This document shows positions 42,035-49,711 of a stretch of 64,000 bases of DNA, piece after piece; position 1 is the stretch's first letter, and the number at the start of each line of letters is the position of its first letter. The notes under the pieces are model-generated. The model had not been told where the DNA came from, did not search any database, and saw nothing but the letters and a program-made list of their open reading frames with translations. A program made the translations under genes and the position numbers. The stretch spans positions 1 to 64,000 of the forward strand of contig DASQHX010000006.1 of assembly GCA_035631875.1 (NCBI GenBank). The letters run 5' to 3'. The DNA comes from Nitrosopumilaceae archaeon. GTDB taxonomy: Archaea; Thermoproteota; Nitrososphaeria; Nitrososphaerales; Nitrosopumilaceae.

Positions 42035-42308
42035 ATTATTTCTATTATGGTGACAAACGTATGTAGATGTATGTAATATTTTTTACTTACAATTAAAATT
42101 TCGTTTTATTGTATATGATAATGCTGTTTTTAAATAATTTAATGCAGATATTTCAAAATAGGTTGTAAAATCTAATGTTTTCGTAATGGGCTTTAAAATC
42201 ACGCCCGTTGTACTATTCTAATGATTGTATGACAAGTACCATGATACACATCTTGTTACTCACCCAAGTGCACGAGTGTTTTATATAAAAAAATTCATTT
42301 AGAATATA

Positions 42309-42689
42309 ATGACAATCTCACACAAAAATGACGAACCAACAACTGCTATAGTCATAGATGATGATCACGATGCAGCAGATGCCTTCTCTGAATACCTTGA
42401 ACTAATGAAAATCCGTGTTTTAGGCAAGGGCTACAATGGCAAGGATGCCGTAGATATGTATCTTAAATTCAGACCCAGCATTGTCTTTTTGGATGTAATG
42501 ATGCCAGATTACGACGGCATCTATGCGCTTGAAAAGATCAAAGAGATTAATCCTCGTGCTAGCATAATAATAATAACAGCTGATCAAACTGAAGAGAGAG
42601 AAAACAAACTAGTCAAGCTTGGTGCGTCAGAAATTATCTACAAGCCTATTGAGTTTGATAGTATGAGATTAGTCACAGGACATAACTGA
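42309..42689 (+). CDS. CheY-like response regulator receiver 1
   Basis: 126 residues, a stand-alone receiver. Acidic pocket VIDDDHDAADAF, phospho-acceptor Asp in VFLDVMMPDYDG (about residue 63), Thr/Ser switch in IIIITADQT, and Lys in IYKPIEF. There is no output domain. The stop overlaps the start of the next gene by one base (TGATG), which implies translational coupling. Confidence 0.9.
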   Translation: MTISHKNDEPTTAIVIDDDHDAADAFSEYLELMKIRVLGKGYNGKDAVDMYLKFRPSIVFLDVMMPDYDGIYALEKIKEINPRASIIIITADQTEERENKLVKLGASEIIYKPIEFDSMRLVTGHN

Positions 42690-43186
42690 TGACCATCTCA
42701 GATAACAAAAACAAAATAAAACAAAAAACAGCAATAGTAGTTGATGATGACATTGATACACTTGATGTCTTTTGTGAGTGTCTGGAGCTTTACCAATTTA
42801 GAATTGTAGGTAAAGCATACAATGGTGAAAAGGTAGCAGAGTTGTATTCAACCTTCAAGCCAGATGTGGTTTTTCTTGATGTGATGATGGATAAATATGA
42901 CGGCATTTATGCACTAGAGCAAATAAGAAAAGTGGATCCAAATGCCATAGTGATAATGGTTACTGCTGATCTTACAAAAGATACATCTGATAATATAGAA
43001 CGTTTGAAGGCATCTGCTTTAATTTACAAGCCATTTGATCTAAAAAATGTAATAAATATTGTAGAGAACATGATTGGTTCAGAGAGAAATAATGCACCTG
43101 TTTTTGAGCAGCCAGAATTACTAGTACCGCATACTGAATTGACTTTCAATGCATATCCAAAAGAAACAAGGGTGGTTGAAAAATGA
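42689..43186 (+). CDS. CheY-like response regulator receiver 2 with C-terminal extension
   Basis: 165 residues. Receiver domain (VVDDDIDTLDVF; Asp in VVFLDVMMDKYDG; VMVTADLT; IYKPFDL) plus a 35-residue tail (VFEQPELLVPHTELTFNAYP) with no known fold. About half identical to receiver 1, consistent with tandem duplication. Its last codons overlap the ATG of the membrane protease gene (ATGA). Confidence 0.9.
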   Translation: MTISDNKNKIKQKTAIVVDDDIDTLDVFCECLELYQFRIVGKAYNGEKVAELYSTFKPDVVFLDVMMDKYDGIYALEQIRKVDPNAIVIMVTADLTKDTSDNIERLKASALIYKPFDLKNVINIVENMIGSERNNAPVFEQPELLVPHTELTFNAYPKETRVVEK

Positions 43187-44133
43187 AATCAGAGCTAATC
43201 CACGACTTGGAGCAACAGAAAATTTTTCTAAAAGAGATAAACTCAACTTTACGAATGCAAAACCAAGAGTTACAAAACAAGAACGCGGTTAATGCTCAAT
43301 TAGTTAAACAAAAAGCTCTATCACAGCTACAATCTGAGCACAAAATCAAACAGATTATGGTAATCAATGGTTTTCAAAGAAAACATGCGTCACTAGCAGG
43401 CATTATTGCAGTTGTAGGGTTGACCATATTTGGATATTCATTTCATGAGAATCAGGTTCTCATAAATACAATACCAAATCAACTTGCAAACTACAACTCT
43501 AACTATGTCATACAAAACCTACAAGGTAATACAGTAAACACATGGCTTGCATGGCACCTTGTTACTGGACAGGTCTTGCATGTTGATATCATAAATGAAG
43601 CCGGTATATCGCCAGACAAGATATTTGCTGTAAAAGATTCCATTTTATCAACACAGACAGTAACCCTTGATAATTCATTATTAAACAAAGGTCCCTCAGG
43701 TACATCAGTATATTACAAAGGGTGGGCGGGGGCATTAACTGCTGCAACTGCACAGAAAACACACTTTTACATTCCAGAAAAATTTGAGGTAAGTGATTCA
43801 CCAAATGGTGCAGGCGAGATTATAATCACGCTTACCAGAGATGAAAACCCAGATGGACTATCAGGATATACAAAATCAATCGCAGATGGCAACCAGATAC
43901 TAAAGACTACAATAACAATATACAATGCAGACCAGCTTTCTGCAAATCAGATTGGTGCCATTGTAAGACATGAGTTTGGACACGCTATGGGCCTTGCACA
44001 TTCATCTGCTCCAGAAGATCTGATGCATGCAACCATTCAGACAGATTATCCATACATTTCTGGCTGTGACATTCATGCAATAACTTCACTATACAATGAC
44101 AAACAATCAAGCCAAGTGGTGTGTCAGACGTGA
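43183..44133 (+). CDS. Membrane-anchored matrixin-type metalloprotease with cytoplasmic coiled coil
   Basis: 316 residues. Residues 1-60 are a predicted coiled coil (LEQQKIFLKEINSTLRMQNQ...); one helix follows (about 72-88, LAGIIAVVGLTIFGYS). The exported part ends in a metzincin zinc site, VRHEFGHAMGLAHS (HExxHxxGxxH), with a Met-turn-like EDLMHA. A coiled coil inside and a protease outside, made from the same transcript as two receivers, suggests signal-gated surface proteolysis; this is inference. Stop and next ATG overlap as TGATG. Confidence 0.85.
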   Translation: MKSELIHDLEQQKIFLKEINSTLRMQNQELQNKNAVNAQLVKQKALSQLQSEHKIKQIMVINGFQRKHASLAGIIAVVGLTIFGYSFHENQVLINTIPNQLANYNSNYVIQNLQGNTVNTWLAWHLVTGQVLHVDIINEAGISPDKIFAVKDSILSTQTVTLDNSLLNKGPSGTSVYYKGWAGALTAATAQKTHFYIPEKFEVSDSPNGAGEIIITLTRDENPDGLSGYTKSIADGNQILKTTITIYNADQLSANQIGAIVRHEFGHAMGLAHSSAPEDLMHATIQTDYPYISGCDIHAITSLYNDKQSSQVVCQT

Positions 44134-44312
44134 TGCATATAGAAAATCACGTAGAGCAAATCAGAGTACACAACTATCTACTCCAAATATGTACATGTTG
44201 CAAAAAGGAATTACAACTATCCGAAGGCGATATAATTTATGGTAATAATTGGTATCATAAAGATTGTTTTAAGGGATTGGAACAAAACTCAAAGATTCCA
44301 AGTGATACATAA
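44133..44312 (+). CDS. Small LIM-like zinc-finger protein
   Basis: 59 residues from ATG 44133, chosen because it overlaps the protease stop (TGATG) just as the receiver genes overlap; a GTG four codons earlier is also in frame. ICTCCKKELQLSEGD..YGNNWYHKDCFKG gives C-x2-C...H-x2-C, half a LIM-type finger. Likely a cytoplasmic accessory of the operon. Confidence 0.65.
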   Translation: MHIENHVEQIRVHNYLLQICTCCKKELQLSEGDIIYGNNWYHKDCFKGLEQNSKIPSDT

Positions 44313-44367
44313 AATGACATTGCATATGATTGACACGTCACTACAAAGAAAAACGGTTTAATAATAA

Positions 44368-46089
44368 ATGAGTAATCAAACCAAAAAGATTTCACATAAA
44401 ATCTTTTTTCTTGTAGGAATTCAGATTACAATAATGGTTACAAGCTTTATTCTTATTGAATCACTTGAATCAAAACAGGCATTTGACGGAAATTCTATTA
44501 ACACTGCTGGAAAAAATAGATTTCTTACTGAAATGGTACTCAACGCTGTAAAAGATAACTACATAGGGGAAAAGTCAAGTGGAGATCCTATTTCGGCATT
44601 GGCAGTTTATGAAAATAACTTGCAGCTATTAAAAACAGGAGGTACTCAAATGGGCGCCCCTATATCTCCACTGCCTAAAGAATTTCAGGGACAGTGGGAA
44701 AACATTCACAATTTGTATTTAGATTACCAAGCAAAGATACAAAGTTTTGTAAAATCTGATTCTGCCAACTATAGAAAAACAACATTAGTAGAAATTTCCT
44801 CACTTGCTGACAAATTGGTACAACAAAATGATATTTTGACAGTTAAGATGGCATCAGTTACTCAAAACTCGCATACCATGCAAATGTTGCTGCAGGCTTT
44901 TCTTGTCATAATAAACATTGTTGCCCTTCTTTTCATGATAAAAATGATCTATAATAGTTTGAAAAACAAGGCAGAACAATTGGTAAAAGCAGAAAAAGAC
45001 ATGGCTGTAGATAGAAAATACAGGAAACTTTACGATGGATTACCAGATCTTTGTCGTACCATAAATGAAGACGGGATCATATTGGATTGTAATGTGGTTT
45101 ATGCAAATAGTCTTGGATATTCAAAAGAGGAAGTTATAGGAAAATCAATATTTGAGCACGTTGCTGACAAAAGCTTTTCCAGTCTTCATGATTCGTTTGT
45201 AGCATGGAGAAGTTATGGACATGTGCAAAGTAGAGATATATGGTTTAAAAGAAAAGATGGCAGTATCTTTCCAGCACTTCTTAATGCAACCAAACTTATC
45301 GATGAAAATTACAAATGTGTGATAAGCAATACGGTAATAAGAGATATGTCAGATATTTATAATATAAGAAAAGAATTAGAAGATCAAAAGCTAAAACGAT
45401 TATCTGCAATTGGTGAAATAGCATCTAGACTTGCCCATGATTTACGAAATCCTCTTTCAATCTTGAAAAACACAGTTGAGATAATAAAAATCAAATATTC
45501 AAACAACACATTAGATCCAGTTCCCTTTAACACACATTGTGCAAAAATCGATAATGCAATTTCTCGCATGTCCCATCAGTTAGATGACGTACTTGATTTT
45601 GTAAGAATATCTCCTCTTAATCTAACTGAAGTGTCACTGTTACCTTTTGTAAGAAGCATATGTGAAAAAATTCCTCATTCCAAAAATATTAAGATTGAGT
45701 TGCCAACCAATTATTATCATATAACATGCGATGAGAAAAAACTTGAAGTCGTTCTTACAAATCTTCTTGTAAATGCCGTAGATGCAATAGGTGATAATGC
45801 GGGCAAGATCACTATCAGATTTATTATGAATGATGAGAATATGAAAATAGAAATAACTGATACAGGTTCAGGCATTCCAGAGGATATCAAAGATAAGATA
45901 TTTGAGCCATTATTTACGACAAAACAGAAAGGAACCGGTCTTGGACTGGTTAGCTGTAAAAACATAATAGAACAACATGGAGGGAAAATATGGGCTGAAA
46001 GTAAAGTGGGCAGTGGTACTACCATGTATATGTCCTTACCAACAAAAATCAATACCCAACAACAGATAGTTGAATCAATTCCCAAGTAG
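44368..46089 (+). CDS. PAS-domain membrane histidine kinase
   Basis: 573 residues. Two helices (about 12-30 and 178-195) bracket an extracytoplasmic helical sensor of PilJ/NIT type (NSINTAGKNRFLTEMVLNAV). A PAS domain (about 222-330; LPDLCRTINEDGIILDCN; LGYSKEEVIGKSIFEHV) leads to HisKA (SRLAHDLRNPLSILKNT) and HATPase (LTNLLVNAVDAIG; ITDTGSGIPED; GTGLGLVSCKNIIEQHGG). It lies 55 bp after the receiver/protease cluster and is the obvious candidate to phosphorylate those receivers. Confidence 0.92.
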   Translation: MSNQTKKISHKIFFLVGIQITIMVTSFILIESLESKQAFDGNSINTAGKNRFLTEMVLNAVKDNYIGEKSSGDPISALAVYENNLQLLKTGGTQMGAPISPLPKEFQGQWENIHNLYLDYQAKIQSFVKSDSANYRKTTLVEISSLADKLVQQNDILTVKMASVTQNSHTMQMLLQAFLVIINIVALLFMIKMIYNSLKNKAEQLVKAEKDMAVDRKYRKLYDGLPDLCRTINEDGIILDCNVVYANSLGYSKEEVIGKSIFEHVADKSFSSLHDSFVAWRSYGHVQSRDIWFKRKDGSIFPALLNATKLIDENYKCVISNTVIRDMSDIYNIRKELEDQKLKRLSAIGEIASRLAHDLRNPLSILKNTVEIIKIKYSNNTLDPVPFNTHCAKIDNAISRMSHQLDDVLDFVRISPLNLTEVSLLPFVRSICEKIPHSKNIKIELPTNYYHITCDEKKLEVVLTNLLVNAVDAIGDNAGKITIRFIMNDENMKIEITDTGSGIPEDIKDKIFEPLFTTKQKGTGLGLVSCKNIIEQHGGKIWAESKVGSGTTMYMSLPTKINTQQQIVESIPK

Positions 46090-46132
46090 TTTTATTTATT
46101 TTTTTAAAAGAGAACTAAACTAACTGAACAAT

Positions 46133-46160
46133 TCCATGATGTCTTATAGGATTCATGGTG
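46133..46160. repeat. Degenerate dispersed repeat core
   Basis: ATGATGTCTTATAGGATTCATG in the 3' gap between convergent genes. Confidence 0.4.
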
Positions 46161-46593
46161 ATTCTACTATGAACTGTCCTTTCATAGTAGGCTGGTGAAA
46201 CGTGCAGATAAATGGAAATATTCCTGCAGTGTCTGCATCAAAAGTTATAGTTTTATTTTCTCCAGGGCCTAGTGCCACGTTTATGTTGTATGCATTATCT
46301 GATATTGTAAATGAGTGATGGTCCCCTCCCTGGGGTTCAGTATTAAAGAAATGAATTACTACCGTATCGCCTTTGTTAACTGTCATAGTAGGCATGCTGT
46401 ATACATCATGTGGCATTGCCATTTTTGTTTCGTTAAAGTCTGGTATGTTACTATTGAATAACCAAAATTCTCTTGTAACTCCAATGTAATGAAGATCAGA
46501 TTGAGTATGTGATTGATAAGGTACTATTAATGCAACCAAGGCAATGGCAACTGAAGATATTGCTATAGCTGCTACAATCTTTGTATTTTCCAT
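46153..46593 (-). CDS. Membrane-anchored cupredoxin
   Basis: 146 residues with an N-terminal helix (about 5-26). Cupredoxin domain with VNKGDTVVIHFFNTEP, DHHSFTI, and the copper-ligand segment FICTFHQPTMKGQFIV (Cys-x2-His-x3-Met) plus an upstream His. A complete type 1 site is therefore visible. Probably an electron carrier on the outer face of the membrane, as used in archaeal ammonia oxidation. Divergent from 46693 across the 23-bp palindrome. Confidence 0.85.
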   Translation of the reverse strand: MENTKIVAAIAISSVAIALVALIVPYQSHTQSDLHYIGVTREFWLFNSNIPDFNETKMAMPHDVYSMPTMTVNKGDTVVIHFFNTEPQGGDHHSFTISDNAYNINVALGPGENKTITFDADTAGIFPFICTFHQPTMKGQFIVESP

Positions 46594-46632
46594 AACAACA
46601 TCGCTTGGTTTTATTCATTTAATCTTTATCTC

Positions 46633-46655
46633 CCATTCTCATCAGATGATAATGG
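46633..46655. promoter_or_regulatory. 23-bp palindromic operator, copy 1
   Basis: CCATT-N-TCATC-N-GATGA-N-AATGG, a near-perfect palindrome, midway between the divergent starts of 46593 (minus) and 46693 (plus). A second copy is at 48107-48129. Confidence 0.7.
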
Positions 46656-46692
46656 CAATTATCATTTTAAGTATGACAAAGCACTGTCACCT

Positions 46693-46905
46693 GTGAACAA
46701 AAAAAGTGTAATTATCGCTGCAGTAATTGTACTAGTTGCAATTGCCATAGGTACAGTTACTATTTCCAAGGCGATTCTAGGAGATGTTAAAACAAAACTT
46801 CCAGGTGAGGAAGGTACAGAAAACATACTGCACGTACAAGAATCAAACAACACATCTCATGTACAAACGTCAAACAATACAGAATCTACTGAATCGGGGC
46901 CATGA
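46693..46905 (+). CDS. Small single-pass membrane protein
   Basis: 70 residues from a GTG start. One helix (about 5-27, VIIAAVIVLVAIAIGTV), then an exported Asn/Ser/Thr-rich tail with several NxT/S sites (ESNNTSHVQTSNNTES). No domain. A promoter shared with the cupredoxin suggests a related envelope role. Confidence 0.55.
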   Translation: MNKKSVIIAAVIVLVAIAIGTVTISKAILGDVKTKLPGEEGTENILHVQESNNTSHVQTSNNTESTESGP

Positions 46906-47043
46906 CACATTTCCAAATTTTTTATTTAATTAATTTAATCTCGCGCATAAACTATAATTCCATTTTTATTATATCCCAGTCGCATTCATACAGTCAAGTT
47001 TCATCAAAACACTTTATATCGATAGATACTACAATTTTTTGAA

Positions 47044-47307
47044 ATGGATCAAGTTCATTACATACTTCTTGTAGCGCATCTGATTGTTGGTTTCATACTG
47101 GTTTTTTATGCAGCAAAGGCATTCAAGAAAACAAAATATGCTCCCATGATGCTTCTTGCAATAGGATTTACCCTGCTTGTTATAGGCGAGACTCTAATAG
47201 AGAATGCATTTTCGTTTCTAAATAATGGAGATATGCAGAAGATTATTGAAGAAGGCTTTGAAATAGCTGGATTTATTGTACTCATTTTAGCCGTCAAAAA
47301 AAGCTGA
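47044..47307 (+). CDS. Small three-helix membrane protein
   Basis: 87 residues with three helices (about 5-23, 34-50, 68-84) and a short acidic loop (NNGDMQKIIEEGFE). No known family recognised. A TATA box (CTTTATATCG, about 47009) lies upstream. The following winged-helix gene starts one base after its stop codon, so the two are surely cotranscribed; many thaumarchaeal membrane proteins of this sort are paired with an HTH regulator. Confidence 0.7.
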   Translation: MDQVHYILLVAHLIVGFILVFYAAKAFKKTKYAPMMLLAIGFTLLVIGETLIENAFSFLNNGDMQKIIEEGFEIAGFIVLILAVKKS

Positions 47308-47308
47308 A

Positions 47309-47650
47309 ATGGAAAGTGATGATGACATTTTATCTGTACTTGGAGACAAGTACAGTAGGGAAATAATAATACTGTTAAGCAGTAGTGAATTATCAGCACA
47401 ACAAATATCATCCAAGCTTGGAATTCCAATTTCAACCACTTATCGGAAGATAAAGTTTCTTGAATTTCTCAAAATAATAAAAAAGACAAAGGTTGTAAGA
47501 ACCTTAGAGGGACTAGACGAGAGCTATTACAAATGCATAGTATTAGAGATTAACATAAAATTCAAGGATGGCAAGATATTATACGCGATAGAACAGGCTA
47601 ACATGAGTGACAAAATAGTTCGACTCTGGGAAAAATTTTCAGAAAAATGA
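47309..47650 (+). CDS. ArsR-like winged-helix regulator
   Basis: 113 residues. VLGDKYSREIIILLSSSELSAQQISSKLGIPISTTYRKIKFLEFLKII is a winged-helix HTH of ArsR/DUF7342 style; the C-terminal half (YYKCIVLEINIKFKDGKILYAI) is beta-rich. It lies between the two copies of the 23-bp palindrome and is a candidate for the protein that binds them, unproven. In an operon with 47044. Confidence 0.82.
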   Translation: MESDDDILSVLGDKYSREIIILLSSSELSAQQISSKLGIPISTTYRKIKFLEFLKIIKKTKVVRTLEGLDESYYKCIVLEINIKFKDGKILYAIEQANMSDKIVRLWEKFSEK

Positions 47651-47657
47651 GTTGATT

Positions 47658-48071
47658 TTATTGTGATACTGCTATTTTTTCTTTCTTCCATTTTCGTAAA
47701 AGCAGCAAAGATACCACAACTATGGCACCCTGAGTGATTTTAGCCAATACGTCTATCATGCCGATATCATTTTGGATTCCAACTAGTGGAAGATTGATAG
47801 TCCTTGATGTCACATAGAGTCCAACCAACGCTACTGAGATTAGGCTTGCGATGACATACGGTGCCCTGCTATGAAGCCTGTTTTTGATCATCCATATGCC
47901 TAGTGGAAGATATGTTATAGCTGCAGTTGTAAATAACATAGTTTGGATCTGGCTCCCAGCATCTCCAGATTCTTTCATTTGCGAGTAAGCTGTAACAAAA
48001 TAGATTCCGCTATTTGCAAGTACTAGGATTACTGCAATCATAATGAATCGTTGTGTAGATTTTTTCATCAT
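47658..48071 (-). CDS. Four-helix membrane protein
   Basis: 137 residues from ATG 48071; the open frame extends 15 codons further but into the promoter palindrome, so the later start is preferred. Four helices (about 8-28, 40-60, 72-90, 108-125) with a basic end (LLLRKWKKEK). No conserved His or Cys motif and no recognised family. Divergent from the 48169/48405 operon and probably co-regulated with it. Confidence 0.65.
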   Translation of the reverse strand: MMKKSTQRFIMIAVILVLANSGIYFVTAYSQMKESGDAGSQIQTMLFTTAAITYLPLGIWMIKNRLHSRAPYVIASLISVALVGLYVTSRTINLPLVGIQNDIGMIDVLAKITQGAIVVVSLLLLRKWKKEKIAVSQ

Positions 48072-48106
48072 ATGTGTTTTAGATTCTCTATTTAATTGCC
48101 TAACTA

Positions 48107-48129
48107 CCATTCTCATTAGATGAAAATGG
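48107..48129. promoter_or_regulatory. 23-bp palindromic operator, copy 2
   Basis: CCATTCTCATTAGATGAAAA then TGG: same outer arms CCATT/AATGG and inner TCAT/ATGA as copy 1, between the divergent genes 48071 (minus) and 48169 (plus). Confidence 0.7.
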
Positions 48130-48168
48130 CAGAACCGGTTTTATTCTAATTTGCATATTAGTTATTTA

Positions 48169-48399
48169 ATGAAATTATCTTCATACGTACTAATGGCACT
48201 TGTCATACTTGCCACTAGTGCTCCAACATTAGCTCTTGCACAATATGAAAACGATGGAAATGATCAAGGAGGCATGATGATCATGACAATTTTTAGTTTA
48301 ACATTATACATTACCATATCCGCAATACTTGGCGTAGTTGGATATTCGATTTGGCGAGTATATCAAATTAGAAGAAAGACTGTAAAGAAACTGGCGTAA
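48169..48399 (+). CDS. Small exported single-helix protein
   Basis: 76 residues from ATG 48169; an upstream TTG in frame lies in the promoter. Signal peptide (about 1-25, APTLALAQ), short acidic segment (YENDGNDQGGMM), one membrane helix (about 40-60) and a basic cytoplasmic end (RRKTVKKLA). Five bases separate it from the cytochrome-like gene, suggesting a small subunit. Confidence 0.65.
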   Translation: MKLSSYVLMALVILATSAPTLALAQYENDGNDQGGMMIMTIFSLTLYITISAILGVVGYSIWRVYQIRRKTVKKLA

Positions 48400-48404
48400 T
48401 CTTT

Positions 48405-48941
48405 ATGCAAATTTTTTCTACCACCTTGTACTTGAAAATATCAGTAATAGCAGCACTAGTATTTGTTCCTACCATGGCCTACGCTGATGATGGTATGGGA
48501 TTTAACACCGCATCTACTCTTGGCTGGTTAGCCATTGGATGTGGGATGGCAGCAAATCTCTCGCTTGTCATATTCAAAATGGTAAGAAAGATTCCTGTCA
48601 TGAAATTAGTTGGTGGTTCTTGTACCTCACAGGGTTTGACATCCATGTACCAACCGGTGCTGAATTTCCATATCATGTTAAATTCAGTAGGATTCTTTGC
48701 TGGTTTATCACATGGGTTTATGCTGATTGGAGGACTGGACTACATCTCACTTTCGCTAGTTATAGTCATGACAGTTTCAATGATCAGCGGCATAATACTC
48801 AGACTCGCATCTGGTAAAAATCTGAAATTCTTCAGTAGACTAGTTCATGGTCAAGCTATCCTTGCAGCATTACTAGTAACACTCGTAGTTTTACACGTAA
48901 TTACAAGATGGCATCATGGAATTATTATGAATTACATATGA
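48405..48941 (+). CDS. Membrane b-type cytochrome-like protein (b561/DUF4405-like)
   Basis: 178 residues with a cleavable-looking N-terminal helix and about four further helices. One helix has two His 14 apart (FHIMLNSVGFFAGLSHGF) and another has His near both ends (RLVHGQAILAALLVTLVVLHVITRWHH). Two such helices are what a di-haem four-helix b-type cytochrome needs. It may pass electrons to or from exported copper proteins. In an operon with 48169, under the palindromic promoter. Confidence 0.6.
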   Translation: MQIFSTTLYLKISVIAALVFVPTMAYADDGMGFNTASTLGWLAIGCGMAANLSLVIFKMVRKIPVMKLVGGSCTSQGLTSMYQPVLNFHIMLNSVGFFAGLSHGFMLIGGLDYISLSLVIVMTVSMISGIILRLASGKNLKFFSRLVHGQAILAALLVTLVVLHVITRWHHGIIMNYI

Positions 48942-49045
48942 AGCAATTCATCTATAACCAAAAGATCACATGCAAACAATGCGATTACAGTTCTTAGCAA
49001 TCACATGGGTTTTGAATTATAATTAAAAAACTCATCAAAGATTCA

Positions 49046-49531
49046 TTATCTACGACCAAGTCCCAACAAGGAGATTGTCTCACCATCAGTGTCTTGTGCA
49101 ACTGGATGACCAGATTCCTCTTTTGGATCAAGTGAATAGATAGCCTTAGCTGTAAACATTAGTACGTCAGGAGTTTTATTCTGACTTAATCTTTCAAATA
49201 TCTTTGATGACGTCTTGCCAGTGACTGAGCGAGTAATTATGTCTGTAATTTTTAATTTCTGTTTTTCATCTGTTACAAAGCTAACTTTGCCTTTTAGTTG
49301 GAATCCTTTCAATTCCTTTTTATCAAAGACAACTACACTCACCCATGGAATTGTTTTAAAATTTCCTTGTGATTTGTGTTTGAAAAAGTCAAGCCAGTAA
49401 ATTATATCGTTTGAATAATAAAATGAGGTTCGTGGAGACAGGTTACACACACCATTTGCATCGACAGAGCCAACGACAATGAATTTTTGGTTGCGAAGCA
49501 TCTCTTGAACTGCGGTCGTTAATGTTACCAT
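49046..49531 (-). CDS. Pyridoxamine-phosphate-oxidase-like flavoprotein
   Basis: 161 residues. QKFIVVGSVDANGVCNLSPRTSFYYSNDIIYWLDFFKHKSQGNFK, then VSVVVFDKKELKGFQLKGKVSFV, is the split-barrel FMN-binding pattern of the PPOX family. The C-terminal extension (SLDPKEESGHPVAQD) is unusual. Likely an FMN- or F420-binding oxidoreductase; substrate unknown. It shares only the fold with 27932. Confidence 0.78.
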   Translation of the reverse strand: MVTLTTAVQEMLRNQKFIVVGSVDANGVCNLSPRTSFYYSNDIIYWLDFFKHKSQGNFKTIPWVSVVVFDKKELKGFQLKGKVSFVTDEKQKLKITDIITRSVTGKTSSKIFERLSQNKTPDVLMFTAKAIYSLDPKEESGHPVAQDTDGETISLLGLGRR

Positions 49532-49650
49532 GATGAATCTGTCTTCTTGTTACTATTAAAGGTAAAATATGATTATCTGAAATAGGAATATTACCGACAT
49601 AATAATCGAATAACTTTCAATTCTAATCTAAAATGTACTTAATAAGAAAC

Positions 49651-49670
49651 AATTATCATAACTGATAATT
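49651..49670 (+). promoter_or_regulatory. Stress-island palindrome, site 1 (perfect)
   Basis: AATTATCA-TAAC-TGATAATT, perfect 8-bp arms, 10 bp before a TATA box (TTATATAC, 49681-49688), upstream of the cupredoxin gene. Confidence 0.85.
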
Positions 49671-49711
49671 TATGACGTCATTATATACGCCCTAGACATT
49701 TTACAATTTCG

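Noticed and set aside
3380-46160. CRISPR repeats or insertion-sequence ends for the dispersed palindromes
   Set aside because: Copies are single and scattered with variable flanks, with no spacer pattern, transposase or consistent target duplications seen.
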